Counted from the first letter of the stretch, positions 17,329 to 25,432 are shown. The stretch is DNA of 64,000 nucleotides from Bradyrhizobium sp. Ec3.3 (GCF_000472925.1 NZ_AXAS01000001.1:248001-312000); one strand, 5' to 3'. Made by a program: numbers and translations. Notes: a model not told the origin generated them from the letters alone.

Positions 17329-17832
17329 ATGCCAAGACAAGAAATCATTCGTAAGGCCAGGCAAGATAAACGCGAAGGCAAATCGCCGAGTACGCAGGCC
17401 GGCGAATTCGTGAAGGACGAGATCGACAAGATCCGCAAGGGCAAGCACGGCGCGCGTTCGACGCGCCAGGCCATCGCCATCGGTCTTTCCGAGGCGCGAC
17501 GCGCCGGCGTCGACCTGCCGCCACCTCGCAAAGGGCGTACGAGGAAGGCGACGCGCCGCAGCGCCAAATATGCCTATGAGGCCGGCCAGGGCAAACGGCA
17601 TCCAAAGCGCCGGCCACGCGTCTCACGCGCCGTGGAGAATGTGCTGAAGAAGGAGCCGCGCGGGGCCGCTTCACGCCGCGCGCTCTCGAAGCAGGCCAAG
17701 CGTGCCGCGAGCCGGCGTAGCGCAGCCTCACGTTCGGCAGCCGCGCGCAAGGCGAGCCGCACCAAGGGCGCGAAGGCTCGTTCCACCGCCGCCAAGAAGG
17801 CGGCGCGCACCAGGGCGCGCCGCCGGAGTTGA
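17329..17832 (+). CDS. DUF6496-like histone-like basic protein
   Basis: 167 residues. The N-terminal 70 residues (MPRQEIIRKARQDKREGKSP, TQAGEFVKDEIDKIRKGKHG, STRQAIAIGLSEARRAGVDL) are the DUF6496 region. The rest is a Lys/Arg/Ala-rich tail with repeated SRRA, AARKAS and AAKKA blocks resembling eukaryotic linker histone H1 and bacterial HU-tail proteins. Such a tail suggests nucleic-acid binding and chromosome compaction, not shown. Good ribosome site GAAGGGAA upstream. Convergent with the ssuA-like gene, leaving 19 bp between stops. Confidence 0.82.
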   Translation: MPRQEIIRKARQDKREGKSPSTQAGEFVKDEIDKIRKGKHGARSTRQAIAIGLSEARRAGVDLPPPRKGRTRKATRRSAKYAYEAGQGKRHPKRRPRVSRAVENVLKKEPRGAASRRALSKQAKRAASRRSAASRSAAARKASRTKGAKARSTAAKKAARTRARRRS

Positions 17833-17851
17833 TGGAGATGAGCGTTCGGGT

Positions 17852-18805
17852 TCAGGAACCCGGATTCCACTTCCAGACGACGCTCGAGACGTCGATCGAC
17901 TTCGGGATCAAACCAAGCTTTGCGAAGCGGTCGGCGATCGCCTGCTGACTCCTGATCACCTCCGCATCGAGCGGCACGACGCGATTGTTCGAGCGATCGA
18001 CGAAGCGCCTGATCGCCTCGATATCGACGCCGGTCGCCTCGGCCTGCGCTTTCGCCACCTCCTCGTGATGGCTCTCGGCCCAGACGCCCTCGGCTGCAAA
18101 CGTCGCGTTGAGCTTTGCGACCAGCGAGGGGTATTTTTCGACGAAGTCGGAGCCGGCGATGTAAAAGGAGTTCGGCTTGTGCACGTCCTTGTCGAGGACG
18201 AGCACGCGTGCGCCCTCCTTCAGCTCGGCTAGCGCGAAGTACGGGTCCCAGATCGACCAGGCATCGACCGCCCCCTTGACGAATGCCACTGTCGCATCGG
18301 CCGGAGCGAGCGGCGCCGGCGTGATGTCGCTCCAGGCGACGCCGCCCTTCTCGAGCGCCGCGACCAGGAGATTATGCGCGCTCGATCCCTTGCCGAAGGC
18401 GATGCGCTTGCCCTTGAGATCGGCGAGCGTGTGAATTGGCGAATCCTTCGGCACGATGATCGCCTGGGACGTACCGTCCGATTTCACCGCCGCGACATAG
18501 CGGATCTTGGCGCTGCCGGCCTGAGCGAAAATCGGCGGCGCATCACCGACATAGCCGAAATCGACGCTGCCGACATTGATGGCTTCCAGCAGCGGCGGAC
18601 CAAACTGAAAGTCGACCCATTTGATCTCGATGCCGAGCGGCTTGAAGGCATCCTCGATCGTGTGACGTTGTCGCACCGCCGGGAAGAAGCCGCCCTTTTG
18701 CGTGCCGATGCGGATTTCGGTCGGCTTGTCTTCGGCGTGCGCGGGAGCGGCCAGCGCGGTTGCGAGCAGCAGGGCGGTGGTCAGGATGGATCGTCGTGTG
18801 ATCAT
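17852..18805 (-). CDS. Aliphatic-sulfonate ABC transporter substrate-binding protein (SsuA-like)
   Basis: 317 residues: signal peptide MITRRSILTTALLLATALAA ending PAHA, then an SsuA/NMT1-type periplasmic binding domain (EIRIGTQKGGFFPAVRQRHT, VDFGYVGDAPPIFAQAG, AIIVPKDSPIHTLADLKGKR, GAVDAWSIWDPYFA). The family binds alkanesulfonates such as taurine for use as a sulfur source. No permease, ATPase or monooxygenase gene is adjacent, so it must work with an importer encoded elsewhere. It follows a 70-residue ORF by 27 bp and both follow a poly-Cys leader peptide, which points to regulation by cysteine supply. Confidence 0.9.
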   Translation of the reverse strand: MITRRSILTTALLLATALAAPAHAEDKPTEIRIGTQKGGFFPAVRQRHTIEDAFKPLGIEIKWVDFQFGPPLLEAINVGSVDFGYVGDAPPIFAQAGSAKIRYVAAVKSDGTSQAIIVPKDSPIHTLADLKGKRIAFGKGSSAHNLLVAALEKGGVAWSDITPAPLAPADATVAFVKGAVDAWSIWDPYFALAELKEGARVLVLDKDVHKPNSFYIAGSDFVEKYPSLVAKLNATFAAEGVWAESHHEEVAKAQAEATGVDIEAIRRFVDRSNNRVVPLDAEVIRSQQAIADRFAKLGLIPKSIDVSSVVWKWNPGS

Positions 18806-18832
18806 GACAGATGATTCCTTATCGTTGCCGCT

Positions 18833-19042
18833 TCAGATGGCGAAAAGCGATTGATTGAGGAGATGGCGCCGTTCGGAGAACACGGCGCGTGCGGCGCGCT
18901 CGGCGTCGCGGGCGGAACGGAACTGGCGGCCTTCGAGACTGTCGAACAGGCGCTCGGAGGAGAAGAAGCGGAAACCGCGCGCATCGCGCGCGATGATGCC
19001 GGCGGTGCGGTCGTGGACTTCGATGATGTAGGCTTGGGTCAT
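18833..19042 (-). CDS. Small conserved-looking hypothetical protein in ssuA-like operon
   Basis: 70 residues from MTQAYIIEVHDRTAGIIARD; the sequence reads like a compact alpha/beta domain (GFRFFSSERLFDSLEGRQFR, then a helix SARDAERAARAVF). An alternative TTG at 19129 would add a hydrophobic head, but that head overlaps the poly-Cys codons of the leader ORF, so ATG at 19042 is preferred. It is positioned between leader and ssuA-like gene, probably on the same transcript. No known family; a role in sulfur assimilation is suggested only by position. Confidence 0.7.
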   Translation of the reverse strand: MTQAYIIEVHDRTAGIIARDARGFRFFSSERLFDSLEGRQFRSARDAERAARAVFSERRHLLNQSLFAI

Positions 19043-19116
19043 GGCTGCTCGTTCGCCGAGGATGTCGGCGTTTCTGTCTCTGAAATTTGCGATTGCAGGT
19101 GCGGCTGAAGTGACGA

Positions 19117-19212
19117 TCAGCAACAACAACAGCGGCCGGTCGCCGCAGAGAAACAGCGGCGCGTCATGCGCTTGCGCATGTCGCTTTGAACTCGCTGGTC
19201 ATTCGTTCTCAT
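19117..19212 (-). CDS. Poly-cysteine leader peptide, candidate Cys attenuator
   Basis: An ORF of 31 codons plus stop, starting MRTNDQRVQSDM and ending GRCCCC-stop: four consecutive Cys codons (TGT TGT TGT TGC) directly before TGA, with a fifth Cys at residue 20. The ORF lies about 35 nt downstream of a predicted transcription start and 75 nt upstream of the next gene in a sulfur-uptake operon. Poly-Cys short ORFs are known cysteine-responsive attenuators in mycobacteria; a similar job is inferred here. Overlapping hairpins (GCCGC/GCGGC over the C-terminal codons, GCGGC-CGGCCGC) could exchange when ribosomes stall. SD is weak. Confidence 0.7.
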   Translation of the reverse strand: MRTNDQRVQSDMRKRMTRRCFSAATGRCCCC

Positions 19213-19253
19213 GCTGCGGTCTTCGGCATCGCGGGAGCAGTTTCGATGCGACG

Positions 19254-19282
19254 AATATCGGGCGATTGACGCGATCGGTCAA
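19254..19282 (-). promoter_or_regulatory. Sigma70-type promoter of the leader-ssuA operon with overlapping inverted repeat
   Basis: On the minus strand TTGACC (-35, 19277-19282) and GATATT (-10, 19254-19259) are separated by exactly 17 bp. An inverted repeat ATTGAC-N7-GTCAAT at 19265-19283 covers the -35 and part of the spacer, a likely regulator site, possibly for a CysB/Cbl-type protein. The gap 19213-19370 otherwise holds nothing. Confidence 0.65.
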
Positions 19283-19370
19283 TGAAATGGCTATCCATAT
19301 TTCGCGCGGAGGCGCGTGGGCGCTTCTCTCGCCGCATCGCCCGACAAATGGAATAATCTCGCGGTCGCTT

Positions 19371-19536
19371 CACCTCGCCCCGCTCGCGGGGAGAGGTCGG
19401 ATTGCATCGAAGATGCAATCCGGGTGAGGGGGACTCTCCGCGAATCCGTCTTTCACCGTTTGCGTGGAAGCAGCCCCTCACCCCAACCCTCTCCCCGTAA
19501 GAACGGGGAGAGGGAGAGGAGAAGAACGGGAGAGAG
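19371..19536. repeat. Mosaic palindromic intergenic repeat
   Basis: Made of several inverted segments: CCCCGCTCGCGGGG, GGATTGCATC-GATGCAATCC, and CTCTCCCCGT-ACGGGGAGAG. A sister element with similar central sequence (GGTCGGAT-GCATCG, GGGTGAGGG) is at 27376-27519. Confidence 0.7.
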
Positions 19537-19548
19537 GGTAAGACAGTA

Positions 19549-20160
19549 TCACCACATCGTCGCGGCCGCGCGGGCGGGCCACGCGCGGTCGTACTCTTCG
19601 CCGCCGACCTTGTTCTCGCTCATCTCGGCGAGGATCTGGCCGGGCGTCGGTAGAGTCTTCGGATCGACGCGCTTGTCGGGATTCCAGAGGTCGGAGCGGA
19701 CGATGGCGCGGGCGCACTGGAAATAGAGCTCATCGATGGTCATCACCATGACGCTGCGCGGCGCCTTGCCGTCGACCTCAAAGGAGGCGAGCAGCTCCGG
19801 ATCCACCGAGATGTGCGCCCGGCCGTTGACTCGGATCGCGTTGCCGGAACCGGGGATCAGGAACATCAGGGAGACGCGCGGATCACGAACGATATTGCGC
19901 AAGGAATCAATGCGGTTGTTGCCGCGGCGGTCCGGCAGCATCAGCGTCTTCTCGTCGTGGATGCGCACGAAGCCCGGCAGATCACCGCGCGGCGAGCAGT
20001 CGATGCCCTCCGGACCAATGGTGGCCAGCGCGGCAAAGGGCGATGTCTCGATGAAGACGCGGTAGAGCGGCGTGACGTGATCAGCGACCTTCACGGTCGA
20101 GGCGTCGTTGGTGACGCCATAGATGGCCTCGAGCTCCTCGACCGTCGTAATCACCGTCAT
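19549..20160 (-). CDS. Pyridoxamine-5'-phosphate-oxidase-like FMN flavoprotein
   Basis: 203 residues of the PPOX split-barrel type: SPFAALATIGPEGIDCSPRG, then LMLPDRRGNNRIDSLRNIV with the FMN-phosphate-binding Arg/Asn residues, VSLMFLIPGSGNAIRVNGRA, and the C-terminal FQCARAIVRSDLWNP typical of the MSMEG_1061 subfamily. Family members bind FMN or F420; the substrate here is unknown. It starts 16 bp after phnN, same strand, so it probably is the last gene of the phn operon, which hints at a role in phosphonate use or in protection of the oxygen-sensitive C-P lyase; this is speculative. Confidence 0.88.
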   Translation of the reverse strand: MTVITTVEELEAIYGVTNDASTVKVADHVTPLYRVFIETSPFAALATIGPEGIDCSPRGDLPGFVRIHDEKTLMLPDRRGNNRIDSLRNIVRDPRVSLMFLIPGSGNAIRVNGRAHISVDPELLASFEVDGKAPRSVMVMTIDELYFQCARAIVRSDLWNPDKRVDPKTLPTPGQILAEMSENKVGGEEYDRAWPARAAATMW

Positions 20161-20176
20161 TCCACCTGCTCCTTTG

Positions 20177-20773
20177 CTACTCGCGCCAGCATTCGTTGCG
20201 GATCACCCGAACGAGCTGGCGGCTGTGATAATCGGCGCTGCCGGCATTGACAATCGTGACGTCGGCATGCGCCGCTGCGTCGTCGACGTTGCGGCTGAGC
20301 CGCTCCGTGATGTTGCCGTCGCTGCGGCGCGCCCGCGCGGCGAGGCGCTGGGCAAGGACGTCGGGCGGCGCCGTGATCGCGACCACCACGACGTTGGCAT
20401 AGGCCTGGCGCAGCGCGCCGATCACCGTGCGCGAGACGTTGACGACGACCGCGCGGCCGGCACGGATATCGTCGTTGATCTCGATCGGCAGCGCATATGA
20501 GAGGCCATGTGCCTGCCAATGCGCAGCGAAATCGCCGTGGTCCAGCTCGCGGCGGAATTCGTCCGCAGTCACGGACACATTGTCCTCGGCTGCGGACGCC
20601 TCCCGCGTCACGATCCGGCGCGGAAAGACCACATCGTGATCTTCAGTGAGGGCGGCTTTGGCAAGACCAAGCAGCGTATCCTTGCCGGCTCCGCTGGGAC
20701 CAACGACCAGAACCAGACGTCCGTGCCCGATCGCCGCGATCTGTTGTGGCGCAATTGACGGGCTTTCGCTCAT
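20177..20773 (-). CDS. phnN: Ribose 1,5-bisphosphate phosphokinase
   Basis: 198 residues with a guanylate-kinase-like fold: P-loop VGPSGAGKDT at about residue 24-33, FPRRIVTREA and NVSRTVIGALRQAY. PhnN phosphorylates ribose 1,5-bisphosphate to PRPP, returning the ribose of the C-P lyase pathway to metabolism. Its ATG overlaps the phnM stop by 4 bp, so translation is coupled. Length and order are standard for the operon. Confidence 0.94.
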   Translation of the reverse strand: MSESPSIAPQQIAAIGHGRLVLVVGPSGAGKDTLLGLAKAALTEDHDVVFPRRIVTREASAAEDNVSVTADEFRRELDHGDFAAHWQAHGLSYALPIEINDDIRAGRAVVVNVSRTVIGALRQAYANVVVVAITAPPDVLAQRLAARARRSDGNITERLSRNVDDAAAHADVTIVNAGSADYHSRQLVRVIRNECWRE

Positions 20774-21942
20774 GCGACGCGCCCTCCTTCCCGCCAGACG
20801 CTGCGGACCACGGGAACGCTGCCTGCGACATGGACGCGGATCAAGTCGGCGCGCTTGCCGACCGCGATCTCGCCGCGATCGGAAAGCCCGACGGCCTCGG
20901 CCGGCGCCTTCGTCACCGTGCGGATCGCGGCCGGAAGGCTGATCGCCGGCACCTGCTGCGGCAGTTGCAGCGCAGCCATCAAAAGGCTCGACGGGATGTA
21001 GTCGGACGACAGGATGTCCAGGAGCCCCTCGCGCGCGAGATCGACGGCGGCGATGTTGCCGGAATGCGAGCCGCCGCGCACCAAGTTCGGCGCGCCCATC
21101 AGGATGTCGATGCCGGCTGCGTGCAGGCCGCGCGCAGCTTCCACCGTAGTCGGAAACTCCGCAACCGCGACACCGTCGCGGATCGCGTCGGTCACGTTCT
21201 CCTCGGTGGTGTCGTCATGGCTCGCCAGCGGAATTTTGTAGTCCTTCGCCAACGCCACGATCTCGCGCATGTTGGTCGCGGCATAGGTCTGCTGGTAGGT
21301 GAAGCGTCTGGCAAAGAGCTCATCGAGCTGGGCGTCGGTCATGCCGCCGCCCTTGCCGCGGTAATAGTCGCGCAGCTTGACTTCGTCGCGGAACTGACGC
21401 TGGCCCGGCGTGTGATCCATCAGCGACATCAGCCGGACGTCGGGGCGGCCGACCAGCTCCTTGGCCTCCTCGACCACGCTCGGCATCGGGATCTCGCAGC
21501 GCAGATGGAGGAAGTGATCGGCGCGTAGCAGATTCTTCCCGCGCGCCGTGGCGATCGCAGCGGCGAGCGTGCCGGCGCGGCCATCGACCTCCTCGGCTCC
21601 GTCCTCGCGCCAGACCCGCAGCGAGTCCAGCACCGTGGTGATGCCTGATGTCGCGAGCTGCCCATCATACGAGATGACGGCGGCGACGGGATCCCAGAAC
21701 ACCTTTGGACGCGGTACGTAGTGTGCTTCCAAATGATCGGTGTGCAGTTCGATCAGGCCCGGCGTGATCAGATCGCCGCCGGCGTCCTCGGCGCCCGCAG
21801 GCGCCCTGCCCTCGCCGATCTCGGCGATGCGCCCCTTTGCAAGGGCGATCCAGCCCTGCTCGATCACGCTGTCAGCCAGCACGATCCTGGCGTTGGCGAT
21901 CACGGTTTCATTCGGCTTCACGTTCATTTCCAGGTCCTTCAC
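20770..21942 (-). CDS. phnM: Alpha-D-ribose 1-methylphosphonate 5-triphosphate diphosphatase
   Basis: 390 residues. PhnM removes pyrophosphate from ribose-1-phosphonate-5-triphosphate, the second step of the C-P lyase pathway. Amidohydrolase metal ligands are visible in LIELHTDHLEAHYVPRPKVF, LHLRCEIPMPS, SLMDHTPGQRQF and ASHDDTTEENV, and the PNLVRGGSHSGN block is conserved. The start at 21942 is chosen because it overlaps phnL as ATGA. This is the canonical copy; a second, divergent PhnM is at 31973-33160. Confidence 0.95.
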   Translation of the reverse strand: MKDLEMNVKPNETVIANARIVLADSVIEQGWIALAKGRIAEIGEGRAPAGAEDAGGDLITPGLIELHTDHLEAHYVPRPKVFWDPVAAVISYDGQLATSGITTVLDSLRVWREDGAEEVDGRAGTLAAAIATARGKNLLRADHFLHLRCEIPMPSVVEEAKELVGRPDVRLMSLMDHTPGQRQFRDEVKLRDYYRGKGGGMTDAQLDELFARRFTYQQTYAATNMREIVALAKDYKIPLASHDDTTEENVTDAIRDGVAVAEFPTTVEAARGLHAAGIDILMGAPNLVRGGSHSGNIAAVDLAREGLLDILSSDYIPSSLLMAALQLPQQVPAISLPAAIRTVTKAPAEAVGLSDRGEIAVGKRADLIRVHVAGSVPVVRSVWREGGRVA

Positions 21943-22649
21943 GCCGCGGCGGCAAAACGGGTGACGTCGACGATGCGGTCGGCGATCAGATGGCGGATCT
22001 CGTCGTCATGGACGATCGCGACCATGGCTGTGCCCTTGCGTTTTTTCTCGGCGATCAGCTCGACCACGACGGCGCGGTTGGCGGCGTCGAGCGAGGCGGT
22101 CGGCTCGTCAAGCAGCAGGATCGGCAGCACCGGAATGAAGCCGCGCGCGATGTTGACGCGCTGCTGCTCGCCGCCGGAGAAGGTGGCGGGCGGAAGCTGC
22201 CAGAGACGCTCGGGAATGTTGAGGCGATGCAGAAGCGCGCCTGCGCGATGTTGTGCCTCGGGCCGCGCCACGCCGCTCGCGATCAGCGGCTCGGCGACGA
22301 CGTCGACTGTCGCAACGCGCGGCACTGCGCGCAGGAACTGGCTGACATAACCGATCGTGTCGCGCCGGACATTGAGGATCTGCCGCGGCTCGGCGCTGGC
22401 AAGGTCGATCAGCGTGCCGCGATGGCGGATGCCGATGCGGCCGCCGTCGCAGCGATAATTGCCGAAGATCATCTTCAGGATCGACGACTTGCCCACGCCC
22501 GACGGGCCGGACAGCACGACGCATTCGCCGGGATTGACGTGGAACGTTACACCGCGGACCACGGGCAGCTCGACACCACCCTGGAGGTGCATCGTAAAGG
22601 TCTTTTGCGCATCGGCGACGTCGATCATGGCAGTCATCGGGCGGCTCAT
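21939..22649 (-). CDS. phnL: Phosphonate C-P lyase system ABC-type protein PhnL
   Basis: 236 residues, ABC ATPase: Walker A SGPSGVGKSS, signature FSGGEQQR, Walker B ILLLDEPTASLD, and the His switch in AIVHDDE. PhnL is needed for C-P lyase activity in vivo and stacks on PhnK of the PhnGHIJ core; PhnI with PhnG, H and L makes the ribose-phosphonate triphosphate. Overlaps both neighbours by 4 bp. Confidence 0.95.
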   Translation of the reverse strand: MSRPMTAMIDVADAQKTFTMHLQGGVELPVVRGVTFHVNPGECVVLSGPSGVGKSSILKMIFGNYRCDGGRIGIRHRGTLIDLASAEPRQILNVRRDTIGYVSQFLRAVPRVATVDVVAEPLIASGVARPEAQHRAGALLHRLNIPERLWQLPPATFSGGEQQRVNIARGFIPVLPILLLDEPTASLDAANRAVVVELIAEKKRKGTAMVAIVHDDEIRHLIADRIVDVTRFAAAA

Positions 22650-23440
22650 GGCGGCAGAATCGAGGAGACGAGAAGTTGAGTATAGGGCTCGCGCGGGTCG
22701 TCGAGCACCTGGTCGGTCAGCCCAGTCTCGATGACGCGGCCACCCTTCATCACCATCACGCGATGCGACAGCAGGCGCGCCACCGCGAGATCGTGGGTGA
22801 CGATGACGACGGCGAGATGCAATTCGGCAACCAGGTTGCGCAAGAGGTCGAGCAGGCGGGCCTGCACGGAGACATCGAGGCCGCCGGTCGGCTCATCCAT
22901 GAAGACGAGGCGCGGCTCGGTGACGAGGTTGCGGGCGATCTGGAGGCGCTGCCGCATGCCGCCGGAATAGGTTTTCGGCGCATCGTCAATGCGCGCGACG
23001 TCGATCTCGACGCGCTCGAGCCAGTTTGAGGCGGTGTCCCGGATGCGACCGTAGTGATTCCATCCCACGGCCATCAGCCGTTCGCCGACATTGGCGCCGG
23101 CGGAGACCGCCATGCGCAAGCCCTGCGCGGGATCCTGATGCACAAAGCCCCAATCGGTGCGGAACAGGAAGCGCCGCTCGGCTTCGCCGAGCGTGGCGAG
23201 ATCTCGCGTGACGCCATCGCGCATCCGGTAGGACACATGGCCGCTGCTCGCCGCAAGCTGGCCGGAGAGAAGCTGGAGCAGCGTCGACTTGCCGGAGCCG
23301 GATTCGCCGACGATCGCCAGCACCTCGCCCGGATAGAGCGCGAAGGAGACGTCGCGGCAGGCGGCGATCCTGCCGTAGGATTTGCTCAAGGCTTCCGCGA
23401 CCAGCAGCGGCTGATCGTTCTCAAGCACAGGCTCAGCCAT
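22646..23440 (-). CDS. phnK: Phosphonate C-P lyase system ABC-type protein PhnK
   Basis: 264 residues with Walker A GESGSGKST, signature YSGGMRQR, Walker B VFMDEPTGGLD and switch His in VIVTHDLAV. PhnK binds the PhnGHIJ core at PhnJ and remodels it in ATP-dependent turnover. Despite its similarity to oligopeptide-transport ATPases it is not a transporter subunit here. It overlaps phnJ by 8 bp and phnL by 4 bp. Confidence 0.95.
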   Translation of the reverse strand: MAEPVLENDQPLLVAEALSKSYGRIAACRDVSFALYPGEVLAIVGESGSGKSTLLQLLSGQLAASSGHVSYRMRDGVTRDLATLGEAERRFLFRTDWGFVHQDPAQGLRMAVSAGANVGERLMAVGWNHYGRIRDTASNWLERVEIDVARIDDAPKTYSGGMRQRLQIARNLVTEPRLVFMDEPTGGLDVSVQARLLDLLRNLVAELHLAVVIVTHDLAVARLLSHRVMVMKGGRVIETGLTDQVLDDPREPYTQLLVSSILPP

Positions 23441-24329
23441 TTGATTCCCCTTGCGCCTTCTCCTTGTACGGCGCGGCGCTCAGGCTGCCGTGGTGGCCGG
23501 CGGCCTGGCGGCCCTCGCAATAGTCGGTGTCGGAGCACACGAACATGCGCCCACCCTTGTCGTCGGTGACGATCTCATCGAGATACGAATTCTCCGCACC
23601 GCACAGCGCGCAGGGTGCGTTGAAACGGTAGGGCTCGAACGGATGATCCTCGAAATCGAGCGACACCACCTGCGTGTAGGGCGGGATCGCATAGATGCGC
23701 TTCTCGCGGCCGGCACCGAAAAGCTGGAGCGCCGGGCAATTGTCCATCTTGGGGTTGTCGAATTTCGGCGTCGGCGACGGGTCCATGACGTAGCGCGCGT
23801 TCACTTTCACCGGATAGGCGTAAGCGGTGGCGATGTGGCCGAAGCGAGCGATGTCCTCGTAGAGCTTGACATGCATCAGGCCGTATTCGGCGAGCGCATG
23901 CATGCGCCGTGTCTCGGTCTCGCGCGGCTCGAGGAAGCGCAGGGGTTCGGGGATCGGCACCTGATAGACCAGCACCTGGTTCGGCCCAAGCGCCGTCTCC
24001 GGGATGCGGTGACGGGTCTGGATCACGGTCGCATCAATCGTCGCAGTCGTGGTGGCGACGCCGGCGGTCTTGGCGAAGAATTTCCGGATCGAGATCGCGT
24101 TGGTGGTGTCGTCGGAACCCTGGTCGATCACCTTCAGCACGTCATCGGGGCCGAGAATCGCGGCCGTGACCTGCACGCCACCGGTGCCCCAGCCATAGGG
24201 CATCGGCATTTCGCGGCTGGCAAACGGGACCTGGTAGCCGGGAATCGCGATCGCCTTGAGGATCGCGCGGCGGATCATCCGCTTGGTCTGCTCGTCGAGA
24301 TAGGCAAAATTGTAGGCAGGCGCGTTCAT
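23433..24329 (-). CDS. phnJ: Alpha-D-ribose 1-methylphosphonate 5-phosphate C-P lyase
   Basis: 298 residues. PhnJ is the radical-SAM enzyme that breaks the carbon-phosphorus bond. All four functional cysteines are present near the C-terminus with the spacing C-x2-C-x21-C-x5-C (CALCGAENSYLDE ... CSDTDYC), the same as C241/C244/C266/C272 of the E. coli enzyme, where three ligate the 4Fe-4S cluster and one forms the thiyl radical. PMPYGWGTGGVQVT and GSDDTTNAISIRKFF are also conserved. Starts with 4-bp overlap to phnI. Confidence 0.97.
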   Translation of the reverse strand: MNAPAYNFAYLDEQTKRMIRRAILKAIAIPGYQVPFASREMPMPYGWGTGGVQVTAAILGPDDVLKVIDQGSDDTTNAISIRKFFAKTAGVATTTATIDATVIQTRHRIPETALGPNQVLVYQVPIPEPLRFLEPRETETRRMHALAEYGLMHVKLYEDIARFGHIATAYAYPVKVNARYVMDPSPTPKFDNPKMDNCPALQLFGAGREKRIYAIPPYTQVVSLDFEDHPFEPYRFNAPCALCGAENSYLDEIVTDDKGGRMFVCSDTDYCEGRQAAGHHGSLSAAPYKEKAQGESNG

Positions 24330-25429
24330 TCCGCGGCCTCCTTCATCGGCTCGACGTCGTTGGCCTCGGCAAATTCCTGTCGCAGCTTACGCAGCAGGCC
24401 AAGCTCGGACTGGAAGTCGACATAGTGCGGCAGCTTCAGATGCTCGACGAAGCCGGTGGCCTGGACGTTGTCGGAATGCGACATCACGAACTCCTCGTCC
24501 TGCGCCGGCGCAAGCACCTCCTCGCCGAGCTCGCGCGCCCGAAGCGCGCGATCGACCAGCGCCATCGACATGGTCTTGCGCTCGCTCTGGCCGAAGGCGA
24601 GGCCATAGCCTCGCGTGAAGCAGGGCGCTTCCGTCGCCGAGCCCTTGAACTGGTTGACCATCTGGCATTCGGTGAGCTCTATCGCGCCAAGCGGCACGGC
24701 GAAGCCGACGTCCTCGGCGAAGAACTCGACCTCGACCTCGCCGAAGCGGATCTCGCCGGCGAACGGATGGTTGCGGCCATAGCCGCGCTGGGTGGAGTAG
24801 CCTATCGCCAGCAGAAAACCTTCGTCGCCGCGTGCGAGATTCTGCAGCCGCAGGTCGCGATCGGCTGGAAAATTCAGCGGCTCGCGCGTGAGATCGCCGA
24901 TGGGCACGCCGTCTTCTACTTGCGGCGACGGCTCGATCAAGCCATCGCGACCGAGAATGTCGGTCACGCGCGGCGTGGCCACAGATGAGGCTTCGGCCGT
25001 CGCCGGCTCATCCGGCACGAAACCCTCGGCAAGACCCGGATCGAGCAGGCGATGCGTGTAGTCGAAGGTCGGCCCGAGGATCTGCCCGCCCGGAATGTCC
25101 TTGAAGGTCGATGACACCCGTCGCTGCACCCGCATGGCGCCGGTGTCGACCGGCTCGCTCGCGCCGAAGCGCGGCAAGGTGGCGCGGAAGGCGCGGACCA
25201 GGAAGATCGCCTCGATCAGGTCGCCGCGCGCCTGCTTGATCGCAAGCGCAGCAAGCTCGCGATCATAGAGCGAGCCTTCGCTCATGACGCGATCGACGGC
25301 AAGGCCGAGCTGCTCGGAAATCTGATCGAGCGAAATTTCGGGAACGCCCTGATCGCCGCGCCGCGCGTGCGCCAGCAGGCGATGGGCGTTCTCGATGGCG
25401 CGTTCGCCGCCTTTGACTGCGACATACAT
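24326..25429 (-). CDS. phnI: C-P lyase core subunit PhnI (nucleosidase)
   Basis: 367 residues beginning MYVAVKGGERAIENAHRLLA, the hallmark PhnI start, with GYGRNHPFAGEIRFGEVEVE and DNVQATGFVEHLKLPHYVDF further on. PhnI is the nucleosidase that, with PhnG, PhnH and PhnL, joins phosphonate to ribose triphosphate from ATP. Full length. Separated from phnH by only 3 bp and overlapping phnJ. Confidence 0.96.
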   Translation of the reverse strand: MYVAVKGGERAIENAHRLLAHARRGDQGVPEISLDQISEQLGLAVDRVMSEGSLYDRELAALAIKQARGDLIEAIFLVRAFRATLPRFGASEPVDTGAMRVQRRVSSTFKDIPGGQILGPTFDYTHRLLDPGLAEGFVPDEPATAEASSVATPRVTDILGRDGLIEPSPQVEDGVPIGDLTREPLNFPADRDLRLQNLARGDEGFLLAIGYSTQRGYGRNHPFAGEIRFGEVEVEFFAEDVGFAVPLGAIELTECQMVNQFKGSATEAPCFTRGYGLAFGQSERKTMSMALVDRALRARELGEEVLAPAQDEEFVMSHSDNVQATGFVEHLKLPHYVDFQSELGLLRKLRQEFAEANDVEPMKEAAE

Positions 25430-25432
25430 ACG

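Noticed and set aside
19043..19129. TTG start at 19129 for the 70-residue protein
   Set aside because: It would make the first codons overlap the Cys run of the leader ORF and add a hydrophobic head; the ATG at 19042 fits better.
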